Shown here piece by piece: positions 16,678-23,945 of a stretch of DNA of 37,558 bases. Each line of letters opens with the position of its first letter. The stretch's first letter is position 1. The notes beneath the pieces were generated by a model. It did not search any database. It saw only the letters and a program-made list of their open reading frames with translations, and had not been told where the DNA came from. Position numbers and translations under genes: made by a program. This DNA comes from Nitrospira sp. (GTDB taxonomy: Bacteria; Nitrospirota; Nitrospiria; Nitrospirales; Nitrospiraceae): positions 1-37,558 of the forward strand of contig JAJONL010000019.1 in the NCBI GenBank assembly GCA_021323395.1, given 5' to 3'.

Positions 16678-18048
16678 CTACCGGCGACCTCGCTCGATGT
16701 GGGCCAGCATGTCGGCGTTTGACGCGAACTTGAATTCCCCGATGGCGTCGGGCGCGCCGGCATGAATTTTCTCTACCGCTTCTAGCGCCCTGAGCCCATC
16801 AAGATCCACCGGCTGACTCTTCCGTTCTTTCAGGATCGCCTGCAGTTTGGCGATGACATCCGCCATCGTCGCGCGCGGCCGTGACGCGCGGGCGGCGAGG
16901 TATCGACCAATGACTTCCGCGCACCAATCCCCGTCGCGTTTGGCAATGCCCACGAGACCCTCGCTGGCTTTGCGTGCCCACCCGGCCAGAAACACGCCAT
17001 CGATCGTCTGACCGGATTTCTCATCATAGGCTTGAAAGAGCGCGTCATCGGGATCATTGCCGGTTTTGTTGGGATTAGTGACGTACACACCGTTCTTATA
17101 CGGAAGACCGACGGTTTCATCCACCCGATCCCCGACGGCGAAGACGACGCTGTCGACCGGAAATTCGTAAAGCCGCTTGAGCCCGACCGCGGCGGTGTCG
17201 TCTCCTTTTAGCTCCAGCTTGTTGTCTTCCATTTCGAGTGCGCGCACCCGATTGCTGGCATCGACCAATACACGCTTCGGCGAGGCGAGAAACCGAAATC
17301 CCATTTTGGAAGGGCTGCCGGTCGATTCGCACTTCGTGAACTCGGCAGTCATGCCGGCCTGGACCTCGTCCGCATGTTGTCCCACTGCGGTCAGCCGGTC
17401 CTTGATGCGGGCAAATTCCTGCGCAATGCCTGCCAGGTCCATGTTTGAACAGACAGCGCGAATCTCTTTCGGATTGTATTTCCGTTCCGCAGGCCCGCGG
17501 CGCGCAATGGCGGTCACCCGTTCCACCTTCTTGTATCGAATCAGCCAATGCGCAATGTCGACCATGACGTCGCCGACGCCGATGATCGCGACGTGTTTCC
17601 CCATATCGAAGGGACGGTCACCGAAACCGGGCAGACGATTGAAGTGGTACACCACATCCTTAGCGTGGAACACGCCTTGGGCGGAATCCCCCTCAACGCC
17701 GATGGCCTTCGTGCCTTGAGCGCCGATTGAAAACGCAATCGCGCTCGCGCCGAGTCCGCGCAGATTCTCGACCGTGAGGTCTTTTCCCTCTCCGATCGAC
17801 ACATTGCCAAAGTACTGCACGTTGGGCTGTTCGAGCATCTCCCAGTACTGTTTCTTCAATCCGCCGCGCAACTTCAGTTTGCTGGGGAAAATGCCGTACT
17901 CCGCCAGTCCACCGAATTTGATGTCGCGATTGAGTATGATAACTTCATGGCCGGCATCCGCCAATTTCTTAGCCAGGGCCATGCCGGCCGGACCGGCACC
18001 CACCACAATAACGACATGCCCGCTTCGATCCGCACCCGTTCCACTCAT
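16678..18048 (-). CDS. Adrenodoxin reductase/FprA-like FAD-dependent ferredoxin-NADP oxidoreductase
   Basis: This soluble flavoprotein should pass electrons between NADP(H) and ferredoxin or a similar carrier. The FAD-binding glycine motif GAGPAG is at residues 17-22, followed by an acidic strand end and the FGGLAEYGIFPSKLK segment, equivalent to the GGLVRYGVAPDH segment of FprA proteins. A second Rossmann motif, IIGVGDVMVDIAHWL, binds NADP. The RRGPAERKYNPKEIRAV block and the C-terminal GVFLAGWARKASEGLVGIAKRDG are also family-like. The 456 residues match FprA (about 450). In an organism using the reductive TCA cycle it could supply reduced ferredoxin or NADPH; that is inference. A glutamate-synthase small-subunit-like role is less likely because no N-terminal Fe-S domain is present. 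Confidence 0.8.
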   Translation of the reverse strand: MSGTGADRSGHVVIVVGAGPAGMALAKKLADAGHEVIILNRDIKFGGLAEYGIFPSKLKLRGGLKKQYWEMLEQPNVQYFGNVSIGEGKDLTVENLRGLGASAIAFSIGAQGTKAIGVEGDSAQGVFHAKDVVYHFNRLPGFGDRPFDMGKHVAIIGVGDVMVDIAHWLIRYKKVERVTAIARRGPAERKYNPKEIRAVCSNMDLAGIAQEFARIKDRLTAVGQHADEVQAGMTAEFTKCESTGSPSKMGFRFLASPKRVLVDASNRVRALEMEDNKLELKGDDTAAVGLKRLYEFPVDSVVFAVGDRVDETVGLPYKNGVYVTNPNKTGNDPDDALFQAYDEKSGQTIDGVFLAGWARKASEGLVGIAKRDGDWCAEVIGRYLAARASRPRATMADVIAKLQAILKERKSQPVDLDGLRALEAVEKIHAGAPDAIGEFKFASNADMLAHIERGRR

Positions 18049-18116
18049 TATCTACCCTTCAATCTCTCTATAGGAATCGTACGCCGTCAGGCGACGGAGA
18101 ATCAAAAATTTTGCGC

Positions 18117-18146
18117 ACGTTAACATAGGGCTCCTTAGGCTGTCAA
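18117..18146 (-). promoter_or_regulatory. Possible sigma-70 promoter for the FprA-like gene
   Basis: On the minus strand TTGACA (18146-18141) is followed after 18 nt by TAACGT (18122-18117), a weak -10 (T, A and final T only). It lies about 70 bp upstream of the ATG. The remainder of the 18049-18204 gap holds only short imperfect stems. Confidence 0.4.
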
Positions 18147-18204
18147 AAACGACGGCACGTGGCATGATCGGTCTACCGTACCATCTGGACGGTCCGAATG
18201 GCTC

Positions 18205-19680
18205 TCAGCCTCCCGCGCTTCCGACCGGCCCGCCCGCCTGAGTCATGCGCCAGGGATCCAAGAGTTGAGCGAGCCGCTTGTCCGGCAGCACGTTTTGTTC
18301 GCGCGCCACCTCTCGAACCGTTTTGCCGGATTTATACGCATCTTTCGCCAGTTTGGCTGCGGCCTCGTAGCCGATGACCGGAGCGAGCGCCGTGCACATG
18401 GCGAGGCTTTCTTCGATAAGGCTTTTGCACCGTTCCTCGTTCGCCTTGATGCCGTCGATACATTTCACCGCAAAATTGTTGGAGGCCGCCGCCAAGAGTT
18501 CGATGGCTTGCAGCAGGTTATACGCCATCACCGGCAGCATGACGATCAATTCGAAGTTGGCTGCCTGTCCCCCGACCGTAATCGTGACATCATTGCCGAT
18601 CACCTGGGCGCAGACCATCGTGACGGATTCAGCGATGACCGGATTCACTTTTCCCGGCATGATCGATGACCCCGGTTGTGTTTCGGGCAGATTGATCTCG
18701 CCGAGGCCGCAGCGCGGACCGGATCCCAACCAGCGAATATCGTTGGCAATCTTCATGAGACTGACAGCCAAGGTTCGCAATTCCCCGCTCGCCTCAACGA
18801 GAGAGTCTTGGGCCGACTGCCCTTCAAAGTGGTTCACGGCTTCTTGAAAGGGGCAGCCGGTCTCCTTGGAGATGATGGCCATCACCTTGGCCGCAAATTT
18901 CGGATGGCAGTTGAGGCCTGTGCCGACCGCGGTGCCGCCCAGCGCCACTTCACTCAAGGCCGCTTGCGCCCGTTTCATGCGGGCGATGCCCAGTTCGATT
19001 TGTCTGGCATACCCGCCGAACTCCTGGCCCAAGCGAACGGGCGTCGCATCTTGTAGGTGGGTCCGTCCGATCTTGACGATCTTGTCGAACTCGCGGGCTT
19101 TCCCGGTCAGCGCCTTGTGGAGACGCGTCAGCGCGGGGATGAGTTGTCGTTGAATGGTTTCTGATGCAGCGATGTGGATGGCTGTCGGAATGACGTCATT
19201 GCTCGATTGCCCGAGATTCACATGGTCGTTCGGGTGCACCAGTTTACTGCCCCTGGCGCCGCCGAGAAGTTCCGTCGCGCGATTTGAAATCACCTCGTTG
19301 GTATTCATATTGGTGGACGTGCCTGAGCCGGTCTGGAAAATGTCTACCGGAAATTCGGCGTCGAGCTGTCCCTCGACCACTTCCGACGCGGCGCGTCTGA
19401 TGGCTTCGGCCGGTTTTTTGTCGAGGAGCCCGAGGGAATGATTGACCTCGGCTGCGGCTCGCTTGATGAGTCCCATGGCTCGAATCATGGCGCGTGGCAT
19501 GCGAAGCGAACTGATAGGAAAATTTTCGATTGCGCGGGCCGTCTGGACACCATAATACGCGTCGGAAGGCACCGGCAATTCGCCCATCGTATCCCGCTCC
19601 ATGCGCATGTTTACCCTGAGGGATGCGGCGGGTCGTTGAGTGAGTGCGGCTGCGCCGGTCCTGCGTGAGCGCTTCTTCAT
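18205..19680 (-). CDS. fumC: Class II fumarate hydratase FumC
   Basis: FumC interconverts fumarate and malate, iron-free and oxygen-tolerant, in either direction of the TCA cycle. It shows the class II signatures: MRMERDTMGELPVPSDAYYG, QTGSGTSTNMNTNEVI, the THLQDA histidine (His208), and the catalytic loop GSSIMPGKVNP (337-347). The usual start corresponds to the methionine at residue 25 or 27. I keep the ATG at 19680 because GAGGAG lies about 8 nt upstream, whereas no good site precedes the later methionines. This gives a basic N-terminal extension of about 24 residues. Residual malate-lyase relatives such as aspartase are excluded by the MPGKVNPV context and overall similarity to fumarases, though not rigorously. 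Confidence 0.94.
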   Translation of the reverse strand: MKKRSRRTGAAALTQRPAASLRVNMRMERDTMGELPVPSDAYYGVQTARAIENFPISSLRMPRAMIRAMGLIKRAAAEVNHSLGLLDKKPAEAIRRAASEVVEGQLDAEFPVDIFQTGSGTSTNMNTNEVISNRATELLGGARGSKLVHPNDHVNLGQSSNDVIPTAIHIAASETIQRQLIPALTRLHKALTGKAREFDKIVKIGRTHLQDATPVRLGQEFGGYARQIELGIARMKRAQAALSEVALGGTAVGTGLNCHPKFAAKVMAIISKETGCPFQEAVNHFEGQSAQDSLVEASGELRTLAVSLMKIANDIRWLGSGPRCGLGEINLPETQPGSSIMPGKVNPVIAESVTMVCAQVIGNDVTITVGGQAANFELIVMLPVMAYNLLQAIELLAAASNNFAVKCIDGIKANEERCKSLIEESLAMCTALAPVIGYEAAAKLAKDAYKSGKTVREVAREQNVLPDKRLAQLLDPWRMTQAGGPVGSAGG

Positions 19681-19943
19681 CGTCGGATCTCCTCGAATGG
19701 CTGACTGGCGGTTGATCTGTTGGAGCGGCGCATCTTAAACGGTCACGCAGTGGAAGCACAAGCGTGGGCTGGGGTGCGGGGGCGAGCAGGCGTGATGGAT
19801 CTTCACGCGGCAGGTGCGGTGGAGACAGTAGGAAGGGGTCGAAAATCTAGGTCCGCATGCGTCGATAAATACAGGGGGCGGACTTGCAAACTCGAGTCCG
19901 TGTACAGTGGGGATGCATGTGATAGCCCGAAGGGAGGATGAGC

Positions 19944-19975
19944 CGAAAAGAGACGGCCCGCCAAGGGCGGGCCGT
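19944..19975 (-). terminator. Rho-independent terminator of hsp20
   Basis: Perfect 10-bp arms ACGGCCCGCC/GGCGGGCCGT (19953-19962 and 19966-19975) with a 3-nt loop are followed on the minus strand by CTCTTTTC. It lies 25 bp beyond the Hsp20 stop. The rest of the 19681-19999 gap shows no gene I would call. Confidence 0.88.
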
Positions 19976-19999
19976 GTGCCACGAGATCATGGACCCTGT

Positions 20000-20455
20000 T
20001 CAGCCAATCTTCACGTCAATCTGTTTCGGTTTCGCCTTTTCCGATTTCGGCAAATGCAGGTTCAACACGCCGTCGGCATATTCCGCCCGCACCTTGCCCT
20101 CGTCGACCGTATCAGGAAGTGTGAAGCTCCGCACAAACCGGCCGTACGATCGCTCGATCCGGTGATACTTCTTTCCTTTCTCTTCCTTCTCCTGTTTCCG
20201 TTCGCCTTGAATGGTCAGGACACCGTCTTCTACGGTGACTTTCACGTCTTCTTTCTTGACCTCCGGAAGCTCCGCCTTGATGGCATATTCGGCCTCCGTT
20301 TCGCTGATATCCACGGTGGGGGTCCAGTCGGCCACCGTCATGACTTCTTTCCCCTGTCCACCGGCCTGGTTGATCGATGGCCTTGCAATCATCCGATTCA
20401 ACCGGTCCGACATCTCTTCCAACTCCCGGAACGGATCCCATTTCACGAGCGCCAT
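20000..20455 (-). CDS. Hsp20/alpha-crystallin family small heat-shock protein
   Basis: Small heat-shock proteins are ATP-independent holdases that bind unfolding proteins. The 151 residues begin MALVKWDPFRELEEMSDRLNRM, typical of bacterial class A Hsp20. The alpha-crystallin domain runs from about residue 44 (WTPTVDISETEAEYAIKAELP) to the end, with the GVLTI motif and YGRFVRSFTLP. The C-terminal ADGVLNLHLPK precedes the short tail; the canonical I-X-I motif is represented weakly by IDVKI. The ATG at 20455 follows AGGAGG by about 7 nt. A possible promoter (TTGACT, 16 nt, TACCTA) lies at 20549-20522. No CIRCE or ROSE-like element was obvious. Confidence 0.94.
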   Translation of the reverse strand: MALVKWDPFRELEEMSDRLNRMIARPSINQAGGQGKEVMTVADWTPTVDISETEAEYAIKAELPEVKKEDVKVTVEDGVLTIQGERKQEKEEKGKKYHRIERSYGRFVRSFTLPDTVDEGKVRAEYADGVLNLHLPKSEKAKPKQIDVKIG

Positions 20456-20521
20456 GGTTCTACCTCCTTGTGTGAATCTGCTGAGTGTTTGTATGTACGG
20501 GACATCCTGTTCACTGGTGGG

Positions 20522-20549
20522 TAGGTAATCTTTGCGCCGGTGAAGTCAA
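20522..20549 (-). promoter_or_regulatory. Candidate promoter of hsp20
   Basis: On the minus strand TTGACT (20549-20544), a 16-nt spacer and TACCTA (20527-20522) resemble a weak sigma-70 promoter. It would give a leader of about 60 nt. Confidence 0.4.
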
Positions 20550-20581
20550 GGGCGATGATCGGGAACTGACGACGACGTGAG

Positions 20582-20600
20582 GGCCTTGACATTCAAGGCC
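20582..20600 (+). promoter_or_regulatory. Palindrome overlapping a TTGACA box upstream of the micropeptide
   Basis: GGCCTTGA-CAT-TCAAGGCC is a perfect 8-bp inverted repeat whose centre contains TTGACA (20586-20591). An AT-rich stretch follows (20605-20617), but no single strong -10 stands out. It could be an operator or a hairpin; either would regulate the ORF at 20646. Confidence 0.4.
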
Positions 20601-20645
20601 TCGGCATTATTTATTAGCCCCCTTTGGCGGACGGAGAGGTGATCT

Positions 20646-20735
20646 ATGTTGGAATTCGTGTCGTATGCGGTGCTTGGTGGGATTATGTTCGTGACATCCA
20701 TTGTTTTGTGGTGGTTCATCGGTCGAACCGAATGA
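20646..20735 (+). CDS. 29-residue single-span membrane micropeptide
   Basis: The ORF reads MLEFVSYAVLGGIMFVTSIV and then LWWFIGRTE. About 22 of the 29 residues form one hydrophobic helix, with a Glu near the N-terminus and a short polar R-T-E tail. AGGTGATC, an excellent extended anti-SD match, precedes the ATG, and an inverted repeat with a TTGACA box lies 45-65 bp upstream. It is transcribed away from hsp20 and converges on the citrate synthase gene, whose stop lies 5 bp beyond. I do not recognise a family. It is either a real small membrane regulator or subunit, or a chance ORF with a lucky ribosome binding site; the translation signal makes me favour the former. Confidence 0.6.
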   Translation: MLEFVSYAVLGGIMFVTSIVLWWFIGRTE

Positions 20736-20739
20736 TCGG

Positions 20740-21873
20740 TCACCGCTGTTCGATCGGCACGTAGGACCGGTTGTGGTCCCCCGAGTAAATTTGATCAGGC
20801 CGGTAGAGTTTGTTCTCCCGCAGCTGCTCCAACCAATGCGCCAGCCATCCGCTCACCCTCGCCATGGCAAACAGGGGTGTAAAGAGATCCACCTCGATCC
20901 CCATCTTGTCGTAGATGATGCCGGAATAGAAATCGACGTTCGGGTGAATACCCTTTCCTTGGAGCCGTTCGTTGGCGAGTTGCTCCACCGTCACCGCCAC
21001 CTCGTAGAGCGGCGATGTGCCGCAGACATTGAATAACCGCATGCAGAGTCCCTGCAGCACGGTGGCGCGGGGATCTTTCACCTTATATACGCGGTGTCCG
21101 AATCCCATGAGTTTGTGTTTTTCCTCGAACGTGGCCGCCACAGCTTCGCGCGCGTTTGCCGGCGTGCCGATTTTTCTCAGCATGGTCACGACTTCCTCAT
21201 TCGCGCCTCCGTGCAGCGGCCCTTTCAACGCCCCGATCGACGAGGCCACTACGGTATAGGGATCCGCCAGGGTCGAGGCTGTGACCATGCCGGCGAATGT
21301 CGAGGCATTCATCGTGTGTTCGGCGTGAAGGATCAGGCAGTCGTCAAACACTTCGCTCCACAACGGATGGGGAACAGTTTCAGTCAGCATGTACAGAAAA
21401 TTATCGGCGAATGGGAGGTCGTCGCGCGGAGGGATGTACTCGTCCCCTCGCCGCAGTCGAGCCCAGGCTGCCACGATGGTCGGGAGTTTGGCGATGAGTC
21501 GCACCGCCGACCAGTAGTTATTTTCTACGTCCTTTACATTGCGGCCCGGATAAAACATGCCCAATGCGGCGACGGCAGCCTGCAAGGCGTCCATGGGATG
21601 GCCATGTTCGGGAAGGACCTTCAGCAGATCCACAATACGAAACTTGATCCGCCGATGGTGAGTCACGTCTTCAACCCAGCGGGCAAGTTCTTCAACGGTC
21701 GGCAGCCGTGCGAACAGCAACAGATAGCTCGTTTCCAGGAATGTAGAGTGCCGGCACAGCTCCTCGACTCGAATGCCACGATACTCGAGCACGCCTCGCG
21801 TGCCGTCCACATCACTGATCGCTGATTTTGCGGCGGGAACGCCGGCGAGGCCCGGCATAAAGTCATGCGGCAT
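20740..21873 (-). CDS. gltA: Citrate synthase
   Basis: Citrate synthase condenses oxaloacetate with acetyl-CoA. All catalytic and binding residues are visible from this start: His186 (LHAEHTMNAS), His221 (GPLHGGANE), His260 (GFGHRVYK) and Asp314 (NVDFYSG). The C-terminal arginine is in RPDQIYSGDHNRSYVPIEQR. The 377-residue size is that of the short bacterial/archaeal type, not the NADH-regulated long E. coli type. I chose the ATG at 21873 because GGGGAGAG lies just upstream and the homologous sequence starts there; the frame extends to 21948. A 2-methylcitrate synthase cannot be excluded by sequence reading, but no methylcitrate genes are near. In a reductive-TCA organism it could run either way; that is inference. 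Confidence 0.92.
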   Translation of the reverse strand: MPHDFMPGLAGVPAAKSAISDVDGTRGVLEYRGIRVEELCRHSTFLETSYLLLFARLPTVEELARWVEDVTHHRRIKFRIVDLLKVLPEHGHPMDALQAAVAALGMFYPGRNVKDVENNYWSAVRLIAKLPTIVAAWARLRRGDEYIPPRDDLPFADNFLYMLTETVPHPLWSEVFDDCLILHAEHTMNASTFAGMVTASTLADPYTVVASSIGALKGPLHGGANEEVVTMLRKIGTPANAREAVAATFEEKHKLMGFGHRVYKVKDPRATVLQGLCMRLFNVCGTSPLYEVAVTVEQLANERLQGKGIHPNVDFYSGIIYDKMGIEVDLFTPLFAMARVSGWLAHWLEQLRENKLYRPDQIYSGDHNRSYVPIEQR

Positions 21874-22062
21874 ACGTCTCTCCCCTCTCGCGAAAGGTGC
21901 TCCAGCAGGTATCATTACTGAGCCCACTTCGGCACTCGTTGATTGCAACCCGGCCTGGCTCAGCTTACCATGATCAGCAGCATCGACTCAGCCATCACCT
22001 TGAATTGATCGGACTGCATTGGCATACTGACCCACAGCTTTGCCCTGTTCATACGAGGCCGT

Positions 22063-22323
22063 GTGACCCGATTGGTGCGGATGCTTCTGTTGTTCGGATT
22101 GCTGGTGCTCGGCGTGGCTGTGATCGTATTGTGGCGGGATGATCGTGCTGCGCATCCCGCGAAGCCAGCCGCTGCCCACGGAGAACCGCGCATCGGCCGC
22201 AGCACACTGAGCCATGGGGGCCCGGGGGTCGACGGTCCATTCGGGGCGCCCGGCAGCTCCTTGCCCCCTCCGCAGAACGCGCCTTCCGGTCAATCTCCTC
22301 CGGCGACGAGAGGTACAGAATGA
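22063..22323 (+). CDS. Small membrane-anchored protein of unknown function
   Basis: An 86-residue protein from a GTG start preceded by GAGG. The N-terminal segment LLLFGLLVLGVAVIVLW (residues about 8-24) is a membrane anchor or uncleaved signal. The remainder is a Gly/Pro/Ser/His-rich, probably disordered tail lying outside the membrane. It is divergent from citrate synthase. Its TGA overlaps the ATG of the next gene (ATGA), so the two are probably made together. I recognise no family. Confidence 0.6.
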   Translation: MTRLVRMLLLFGLLVLGVAVIVLWRDDRAAHPAKPAAAHGEPRIGRSTLSHGGPGVDGPFGAPGSSLPPPQNAPSGQSPPATRGTE

Positions 22324-22703
22324 GATTGGTCCGTGCCCTGGCGGTCGAAACGTTTTTCCTGTGCCTCCTCCAGGTTCCCGTTTGGGCTCAGGTGGACGTG
22401 ACGGCCTTCGCCGTCGTCAGTGATCCTCCGAAAGATAAAATGCGCGTAGCCGCGAAAACACTCCTCGATGGCGCGGTAGCCGATATGAAACTCGTGCCGG
22501 CCGAAACCGTGCTCGGCAATCCCGTCTGGCGCACGCTGGAGGTTTGCCATGCGCTCAAGCTCGAAGGGGTGAAATCGGGGGATGGATTCAAAGTGAATTC
22601 CGCGCGGGTCTTGGACGCCAGCATGTTGCCCATGGCGCTGCAGGGATACGCAGGAGATTGCTTAATCAAGAAAGCGGTGGAAATTGCCCCTCTCGCGGAT
22701 TAA
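22320..22703 (+). CDS. Secreted hypothetical protein
   Basis: A 127-residue protein with a clear signal peptide (hydrophobic core TFFLCLLQVP, likely cleavage after VWA at residue 23). The mature part is about 104 residues with two cysteines (in EVCHALKLEG and GDCLIKK) that could form a disulphide. It is translationally coupled to the preceding anchor protein through an ATGA overlap and converges on the gene at 22777. Function unknown; a periplasmic or outer-membrane location is inferred. Confidence 0.7.
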   Translation: MRLVRALAVETFFLCLLQVPVWAQVDVTAFAVVSDPPKDKMRVAAKTLLDGAVADMKLVPAETVLGNPVWRTLEVCHALKLEGVKSGDGFKVNSARVLDASMLPMALQGYAGDCLIKKAVEIAPLAD

Positions 22704-22776
22704 GCGTGCGTCGGACATGCGGAATTCCTTGGCGCCTGAGTCCGGACTGTAATCCTCAATGAGGCGTCAGCGAGGG

Positions 22777-23154
22777 CTACGAGGTGCATTCCGGGCAGGA
22801 CGACGGCTCTTCTTCCGCGTCGCACTCGTCGGTCGTCAGAGGAAAGAGTTGTTCGCAAAGCGAGCAGGGTCGAATTTCAAAGTAGGCGACGCCCTGGTCG
22901 TCGATCTCGGTCGGCAGTAACAGTTCAAGGGGGTCGTAACCGAGGCGAACGTTGTCTTCGAAACAAATGATCGCCAGACGGTCGTTGAAGACTTCGAATG
23001 TGGCTTCCTTGCCCTTCCGATCCAGTCGGTGACCGAGGACAAAGACCGGTTGCCCCTTGCGCTTCGTGCGCAGGTCTTTCAATGTGCGTTGAGTCGACGT
23101 GGCGCAGGAAAACTTGCCCGTCTGATTGCTGGTGTCGGTTCCGTATGTCGGCAT
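22777..23154 (-). CDS. Hypothetical protein with a C-terminal cysteine-rich (zinc-ribbon-like) tail
   Basis: 125 residues with no signal peptide. The middle is a beta-rich segment (KGQPVFVLGHRLDRKGKEATFEVF). The end carries CSLCEQLF and, after an acidic stretch, CPEC, giving two CxxC pairs that could bind zinc or an Fe-S cluster. The acidic spacer (DECDAEEEPSS) is unusual for a zinc ribbon. It is divergent from the ArsC-like gene. I do not recognise the family. Confidence 0.6.
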   Translation of the reverse strand: MPTYGTDTSNQTGKFSCATSTQRTLKDLRTKRKGQPVFVLGHRLDRKGKEATFEVFNDRLAIICFEDNVRLGYDPLELLLPTEIDDQGVAYFEIRPCSLCEQLFPLTTDECDAEEEPSSCPECTS

Positions 23155-23223
23155 AGGATGTCAGTGCTGTCGTGTCGTGTAGTGATGTAACACAGGTGAA
23201 AAATTTGCGTCAAGGAGACGTCT

Positions 23224-23595
23224 GTGAAAGGAAACACCGAAGACATGGCGGAAATCACGATCTATCAGAAACCCACCTGTTCGACCTGTCGTGAAGCGGT
23301 TCGTCTGGTGCGGGAAAGCGGTCACCCCTTCAAGGCCATCAATTATTACGAACAGCCGTTTACCAAGACCCTTTTGAAAGCGCTCTTGAAGAAGGCGAGG
23401 CTTGCCGTGCGCGATGTTCTGCGTACAAAAGAAGATCTGTACAAGTCCCTCAAGCTATCGAACGACAAGCTGAGTGATGAGGACCTGCTCGATCTGATGG
23501 TCAAGCACCCGGACTTGATCCAGCGCCCCCTCGTCGAAAAGGGGGACCAGGCCATGCTTGCGAGACCGGCCGAGACAATCGCCAAGTTGGTGTAA
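23224..23595 (+). CDS. ArsC/Spx-like thioredoxin-fold protein
   Basis: The 123 residues match the arsenate reductase (glutaredoxin-like)/Spx fold: ITIYQKPTCSTCREAVRLVRESG with a CxxC redox pair (Cys19/Cys22), then INYYEQPFTKTLLKALL and the C-terminal KHPDLIQRPLVEKGDQAMLARP, which in ArsC carries the arsenate-binding arginine. Family members reduce arsenate or act as transcription-linked redox regulators; no ars genes are near, so arsenate reduction is only a possibility. I chose the GTG at 23224 because AAGGAG lies 6 nt upstream. The ATG at 23245 would start at the usual MAEITIYQKP and is a serious alternative. Confidence 0.85.
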   Translation: MKGNTEDMAEITIYQKPTCSTCREAVRLVRESGHPFKAINYYEQPFTKTLLKALLKKARLAVRDVLRTKEDLYKSLKLSNDKLSDEDLLDLMVKHPDLIQRPLVEKGDQAMLARPAETIAKLV

Positions 23596-23657
23596 CAGGG
23601 GTGGGCTCGAAGCGTTTGCGCGGGAGCACCGGCGCGACACGAAGGAGGACCGCGTCC

Positions 23658-23900
23658 ATGTATGCGTTCAGTTCTGTTGATCGAATGTCTTTTGTCGGGC
23701 GGATTCTGCAGCGACTCAATCTGCGCTTTCCGTCCCTCTTCGTACTCTTCGCCCTGCTCACCCTGGCCGATCTCGTCATTCCCGACGCCATTCCGCTTGC
23801 CGACGAAATCGGCTTGGCGCTGCTGACATTGTTGCTGGGATTGTGGAAGGACCGTCGAATCCATCGACGGGCAGGATTCCCTCGCCGTCCGACCAGGTAA
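23658..23900 (+). CDS. Small membrane protein, possibly DUF6116-like
   Basis: 80 residues from an ATG preceded by AAGGAGG. Two hydrophobic helices are seen (FPSLFVLFALLTLADLVIP and IPLADEIGLALLTLLLGLW), followed by a strongly basic tail (KDRRIHRRAGFPRRPTR) that should stay in the cytoplasm. The D-LVIPDAIPLADEI loop resembles small inner-membrane proteins I recall as DUF6116, but that assignment is uncertain. It is downstream of the ArsC-like gene by 62 bp and may share its transcript. It converges on rnd. Confidence 0.65.
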   Translation: MYAFSSVDRMSFVGRILQRLNLRFPSLFVLFALLTLADLVIPDAIPLADEIGLALLTLLLGLWKDRRIHRRAGFPRRPTR

Positions 23901-23945
23901 TTCCGATGCGGAATCGTCTCGGTGGCAGGAAGCGTGAGGGGCAAA

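Noticed and set aside
18049-18204. Terminator of fumC
   Set aside because: Stems at 18084-18097 and 18170-18197 are imperfect and lack a convincing T-tract on the right strand, so I did not call one.
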